Of a stretch of 64,000 bases of DNA, positions 60,731 to 64,000 are shown piece after piece. The translations under genes were made by a program, and so were the position numbers. The notes beneath the pieces were generated by a model that saw only the letters and a program-made list of their open reading frames with translations, did no database searches and was not told the origin of the DNA. Every line of letters begins with the position of its first letter. Position 1 is the stretch's first letter. The stretch is taken from the NCBI GenBank assembly GCA_022822445.1, contig JAJEBR010000115.1, positions 1 to 64,000 of the forward strand, given 5' to 3'. This stretch comes from Gemmatimonadota bacterium (GTDB lineage Bacteria > Gemmatimonadota > Gemmatimonadetes > Longimicrobiales > Gaopeijiaceae).

Positions 60731-63700
60731 ATGGCCCGAGACGCCGGAGGAGCCAACCAGCCGATCGGCACGAGCGGCCGGGCCGGGCCGATCGCGTTCA
60801 TGGCGCGCAACGGCGTGGCCGCCAACGTGTTCATGCTGTTTCTGGTCCTCGCGGGTCTGGCGGCGGCCAGAAACCTGGTTCAGGAGGTGCTCCCGGAGCT
60901 GTCCCTGGATCAGGTCCAGGTCCTCGTCCTGTATCCCGGCGCCACGCCGGGGGAGATCGAGGAGTCGGTCGTCCGGAGAATCGAGGAGCAGATCCGGGGC
61001 GTGGAGGGACTCGACCGGATCGAGGCGACCGCCTCCGAGGGCTTCGGGTCCGTCATCGCGCGGTTCAAGTCGGGCACCGACATCAATGGGGCGCTCGACG
61101 AAGTCAAGGCCGAGGTCGATCGCATCGTCACCTTCCCCGCGGAGGCGGAGCGGCCCCAGGTGCGCGAGATCACGAGTCGCCAGAATGTGATTCGTCTGCT
61201 GGTCTACGGTGACGCCCCGGAGCGCACCCTGAAGGAACTGGCCTACGCCATCGAGGAGGGAATCTCGTCGCTCCCGGAGGTGTCGCTGGCCGAAGTCAGC
61301 GGTGCCCGGCGGTACGAGGTCTCCATCGAAGTGCCGCAGAGGCGGCTGAGGGCGCTGGGTCTCACGCTCGACGATGTGGCCTCGGCGGTCCGGCAGGGCT
61401 CGATGGAGCTGTCCGCGGGGAAGATCTCCACCGGCGAGGAGGAAATCCTCGTTCGCACGCTCGGGAGGAACTACAACCAGGGGGACTTCGAGGACATCAT
61501 CGTCCTGACGCGTCCGGACGGAACGTCGGTTCGCCTGCGCGAGATCGCGACCGTGCGCGACGGGTTCGCGGACACCGATCTGAGCGTGCGCTACAACGGG
61601 CAGCGGGCGATCGGCATCGACGTGTACCGGGCCTCGAACGAGAAGGTCCTCGAAATCGCGGCGGCCGTGCGCGACTACCTGGCAGCCGAAATGCTGCCGA
61701 CCCTTCCACCGAACGTCAACGTGGAGATCTGGAAGGACGACTCGGTCGAGGTCTCGGGAAGACTCGGCCTGATGATCGAGAACGCGTTGCTGGGGCTGGC
61801 GCTCGTGCTGGTGGTTCTCACCCTGTTTCTGGAGGTTCGGCTCGCCCTGTGGGTGGCCGTGGGGCTGGCCGTCTCGTTCATCGGCACCTTCCTGTTCATG
61901 GAGTTGCTGGGCGTCTCGGTCAACATGTTCTCCATGATGGGTCTCGTCCTTGCGCTCGGCATCGTCGTGGACGACGCGATCGTCGTGGGAGAGAGCGTCT
62001 TCTCGCAGCGGGAGCGCGGGGTGGGGGGGACAGCCGCGGCGATCCGGGGAGCCCGGCGGGTCAGTGCGCCGGTCCTCTTCTCGGTGCTCACGACGGTGAC
62101 GGCGTTCGCGGCGCTGCTGACCGCGCCCGGCCCCCAGGGCCAACTGGGCCGCGCCATTCCGCTTGTGGTGATCACGGTCCTCCTGATTTCGCTGGCGGAG
62201 TCGCTGCTGGTGCTGCCGAATCACCTGTCCCACCTGCCCGCGCCCGACGCTTCGGACGAGGGCCGCCTGTCCCGCGGGCTCCGCCGTGTCCGTGGAAGCG
62301 TGGATCTCCTCCTCAAGCGGGTCGTGGCCGGACCCCTGGACCGTGGACTGCGGCTCGCGGTCGACCAGCCCGGCATCGTGCTCGCCTCCGCCGCGGGCCT
62401 GCTGGTGGTGACGCTGGGGATCGTCAACGCGGGCGTCGTCCCCAACCAGTTCCTGACCCCCATCGAGGGCGGGGTCGTCTCGGCCAACCTGGAAATGCCC
62501 ATCGGCACGCCGGGGGAACGGACATCGGCGGTTGCGGCGCAGCTGGAGGCGGCGGGGCAGCGGGCGCTGGAGCGGATCGAGCAGGAGCGCGATGCGGAGG
62601 CGGAACCCCTGGAGGTCGGTGTCGCCGTTACGATCGGGAGGCCGGCGGCGCTCTACGACCCGCTGGGCGGCAACGCGGTGGAGGCGGCCCGGGGACACCT
62701 CGGGGCGGTCCAGTTCAAGCTCATCGACTGGGAACGGCACGGCATCGCGGCTTCCACCTTCGAGCGGCTTTGGCGTGAAGAGGCCGGAGCTCCGTCCGAT
62801 GTGAAGTCCCTGTCGATTTCCTCGAACCTGATCACGCTCGGACTGCCGGTTCACTTCGAGCTCTCGCATCCGGACCCCGAACGGCTGGCCGTGATAGCCG
62901 ATGAATTCGTCACCGAACTGAACGGAATCGACGGCGTCTTCGACGTGCGCAGCAACCTCGACGAGGGGTCCAGGGAATTGCAGCTGCAGCTGAAACCGGC
63001 GGCCCGCACGCTCAATCTGACGATTGGCCACTTTGCTTCCCAGGTGCGTGCTGCCTTCTTCGGCGCCGAAGCACTCCGGGTGCAGCGCGGGCGCGAGGAC
63101 GTGGCGGTCTACGTGCGCCTGCCCGAGGACGAGCGCAACTCCGCAGCCGATGTGGAGAGCTACCTGGTGCGCACTCCCGGCGGCGAGGTCCCGCTGGGGC
63201 AGTTGGCGTCCGCCGGCTTCGCAAGGTCAGCGGCCACCATACACCGGATGGACGGGCGGCGCGCCGTGACGATTACCGCCGACGTGGATCCGGTGCTCGC
63301 GACCGGCACCCAGGTCAATCGAACCCTCGATGACGGCATCGTGGCGCGCCTGTCGGCCGAGGACAGCCGGTTCGAGTACTCCGTCGGCGGCCTGAGAAAG
63401 CAGCAGGAGGAGGCGAATGCCGATCTGAGCCGGTCGCTCTTTCTGGCCCTGCTCGTCATGTATGCGCTCATGGCGATTCCCTTCGGATCCTACACGCAGC
63501 CCCTCATCATCCTGGCCGCGGTTCCGCTGGGGATGGTCGGCGCCGTGGCGGGGCACATGCTTCTGGGCCTGAGCCTCGGCATCTGGTCGATGTACGGGCT
63601 GATCGGCGTGAGCGGCGTGGTCGTCAACGACTCGCTGATGATGATCAAGTTCGTCAACGACCTCAGGGCATCGGGGCTTCCGGCCCGAACGGCGATCATC

Positions 63701-63922
63701 AGGGGCGCGAAGGACCGCTTCCGACCCATCTTCCTGACTTCGCTGACCACCTTCGTCGGTGTCGCGCCGCTGGTCTTCGAGACCAGTACGCACGCGCAGC
63801 ACCTCGTCCCGCTGGCGGCGTCCGTGGGGTTCGGGATCCTGATCGCCACCGCGCTGCTGATGCTGGTGGTTCCGGCGCTGCTGGCGGTGCAGGCGCGGAT
63901 GGGCAGGGGAAGAACCGCGTGA
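60731..63922 (+). CDS. RND-family efflux permease (AcrB/HAE1-like)
   Basis: A 1063-residue inner-membrane pump: first span AANVFMLFLVLAGLAA at ~30-45, porter domain QVQVLVLYPGATPGEIEESV, TM4 LGIVVDDAIVVGE with the paired Asp needed for proton relay, and the second-half counterpart GVSGVVVNDSLMMIKFVND. Full length for the family. ATG at 60731 with AAGG just upstream. No membrane-fusion or TolC gene is in the window; they may lie beyond 64 kb. Confidence 0.93.
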   Translation: MARDAGGANQPIGTSGRAGPIAFMARNGVAANVFMLFLVLAGLAAARNLVQEVLPELSLDQVQVLVLYPGATPGEIEESVVRRIEEQIRGVEGLDRIEATASEGFGSVIARFKSGTDINGALDEVKAEVDRIVTFPAEAERPQVREITSRQNVIRLLVYGDAPERTLKELAYAIEEGISSLPEVSLAEVSGARRYEVSIEVPQRRLRALGLTLDDVASAVRQGSMELSAGKISTGEEEILVRTLGRNYNQGDFEDIIVLTRPDGTSVRLREIATVRDGFADTDLSVRYNGQRAIGIDVYRASNEKVLEIAAAVRDYLAAEMLPTLPPNVNVEIWKDDSVEVSGRLGLMIENALLGLALVLVVLTLFLEVRLALWVAVGLAVSFIGTFLFMELLGVSVNMFSMMGLVLALGIVVDDAIVVGESVFSQRERGVGGTAAAIRGARRVSAPVLFSVLTTVTAFAALLTAPGPQGQLGRAIPLVVITVLLISLAESLLVLPNHLSHLPAPDASDEGRLSRGLRRVRGSVDLLLKRVVAGPLDRGLRLAVDQPGIVLASAAGLLVVTLGIVNAGVVPNQFLTPIEGGVVSANLEMPIGTPGERTSAVAAQLEAAGQRALERIEQERDAEAEPLEVGVAVTIGRPAALYDPLGGNAVEAARGHLGAVQFKLIDWERHGIAASTFERLWREEAGAPSDVKSLSISSNLITLGLPVHFELSHPDPERLAVIADEFVTELNGIDGVFDVRSNLDEGSRELQLQLKPAARTLNLTIGHFASQVRAAFFGAEALRVQRGREDVAVYVRLPEDERNSAADVESYLVRTPGGEVPLGQLASAGFARSAATIHRMDGRRAVTITADVDPVLATGTQVNRTLDDGIVARLSAEDSRFEYSVGGLRKQQEEANADLSRSLFLALLVMYALMAIPFGSYTQPLIILAAVPLGMVGAVAGHMLLGLSLGIWSMYGLIGVSGVVVNDSLMMIKFVNDLRASGLPARTAIIRGAKDRFRPIFLTSLTTFVGVAPLVFETSTHAQHLVPLAASVGFGILIATALLMLVVPALLAVQARMGRGRTA

Positions 63923-64000
63923 CAACTTGATCGGCACAGGTCTTCGCCTTGATGTGGCACCCGGCGTCACCATCCCGCCCGCGAAAGCAACCCATACACG
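63923..64000. other. right end, no gene
   Basis: Only 78 bases after the RND stop; nothing recognisable. Confidence 0.4.

Noticed and set aside
59474-63031. Very long minus-strand open frame (about 1185 codons) over the oxygenase and RND genes
   Set aside because: It is a mirror frame of two clearly recognised plus-strand genes; its translation is His/Arg/Asp-rich without any domain.

Overview
The window is high-GC DNA whose coding style suggests a Gemmatimonadota-like bacterium (inference from content, no marker gene seen). The basis is at least ten secreted or lipid-anchored six-bladed beta-propeller proteins sharing a GEGPGEF-type phrase, a TonB receptor with a carboxypeptidase-like N-terminal domain, a VPS10/BNR-type exoprotein remnant, an LVIVD/FG-GAP surface protein and a GWxTD-like protein.

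Layout. 1-11.2 kb: a tandem family of beta-propeller exoproteins with gene fragments among them (a propeller 3' end, a DUF433/DUF5615 toxin-antitoxin pair cut by an Rpn-nuclease remnant, a half tRNA-Ile, a DUF3800 stub, a frameshifted VPS10/BNR C-terminus). 11.3-36.4 kb: a defence-like island with a PIN/coiled-coil/membrane protein, a type II restriction-modification pair and a PaeR7I-like stub. It continues with a six-gene minus-strand operon (SNase-like, XRE-ImmA protease, PIN, HNH, small protein, membrane protein broken by a stop), two propellers, an Rpn nuclease between tandem repeats and a HigBA-like pair with dead toxin. It ends with a DUF6361/phospholipase-D/SF2-helicase operon, a second XRE-ImmA/PIN pair, a broken uracil-glycosylase-like gene and an orphan IetA-like AAA ATPase. 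36.5-42.4 kb: exoproteins plus a RelBE remnant. 42.6-46.6 kb: an RHH/AbiEii-type nucleotidyltransferase module, a serine hydrolase and a HigBA pair. 46.6-57 kb: small lipoprotein, LVIVD protein, substrate-binding protein, TonB receptor, propeller. 57.2-64 kb: YefM/YoeB-like pair, a third XRE-ImmA regulator with a divergent partner, an MpaB-type oxygenase and an RND efflux permease.

The most unusual signal is a 39-bp element present twelve times between 3.4 and 51.2 kb. It consists of four 5-bp half-sites, TGTMA-N8-TKACA-N3-TGTMA-N8-TKACA, with a 21-bp period. It lies between genes, at the ends of broken genes, and over the start codons of three propeller genes. It could be an operator of a regulon or the scar/target of an undescribed mobile cassette system.

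All family names come from reading translated sequence by eye; no database search was possible.
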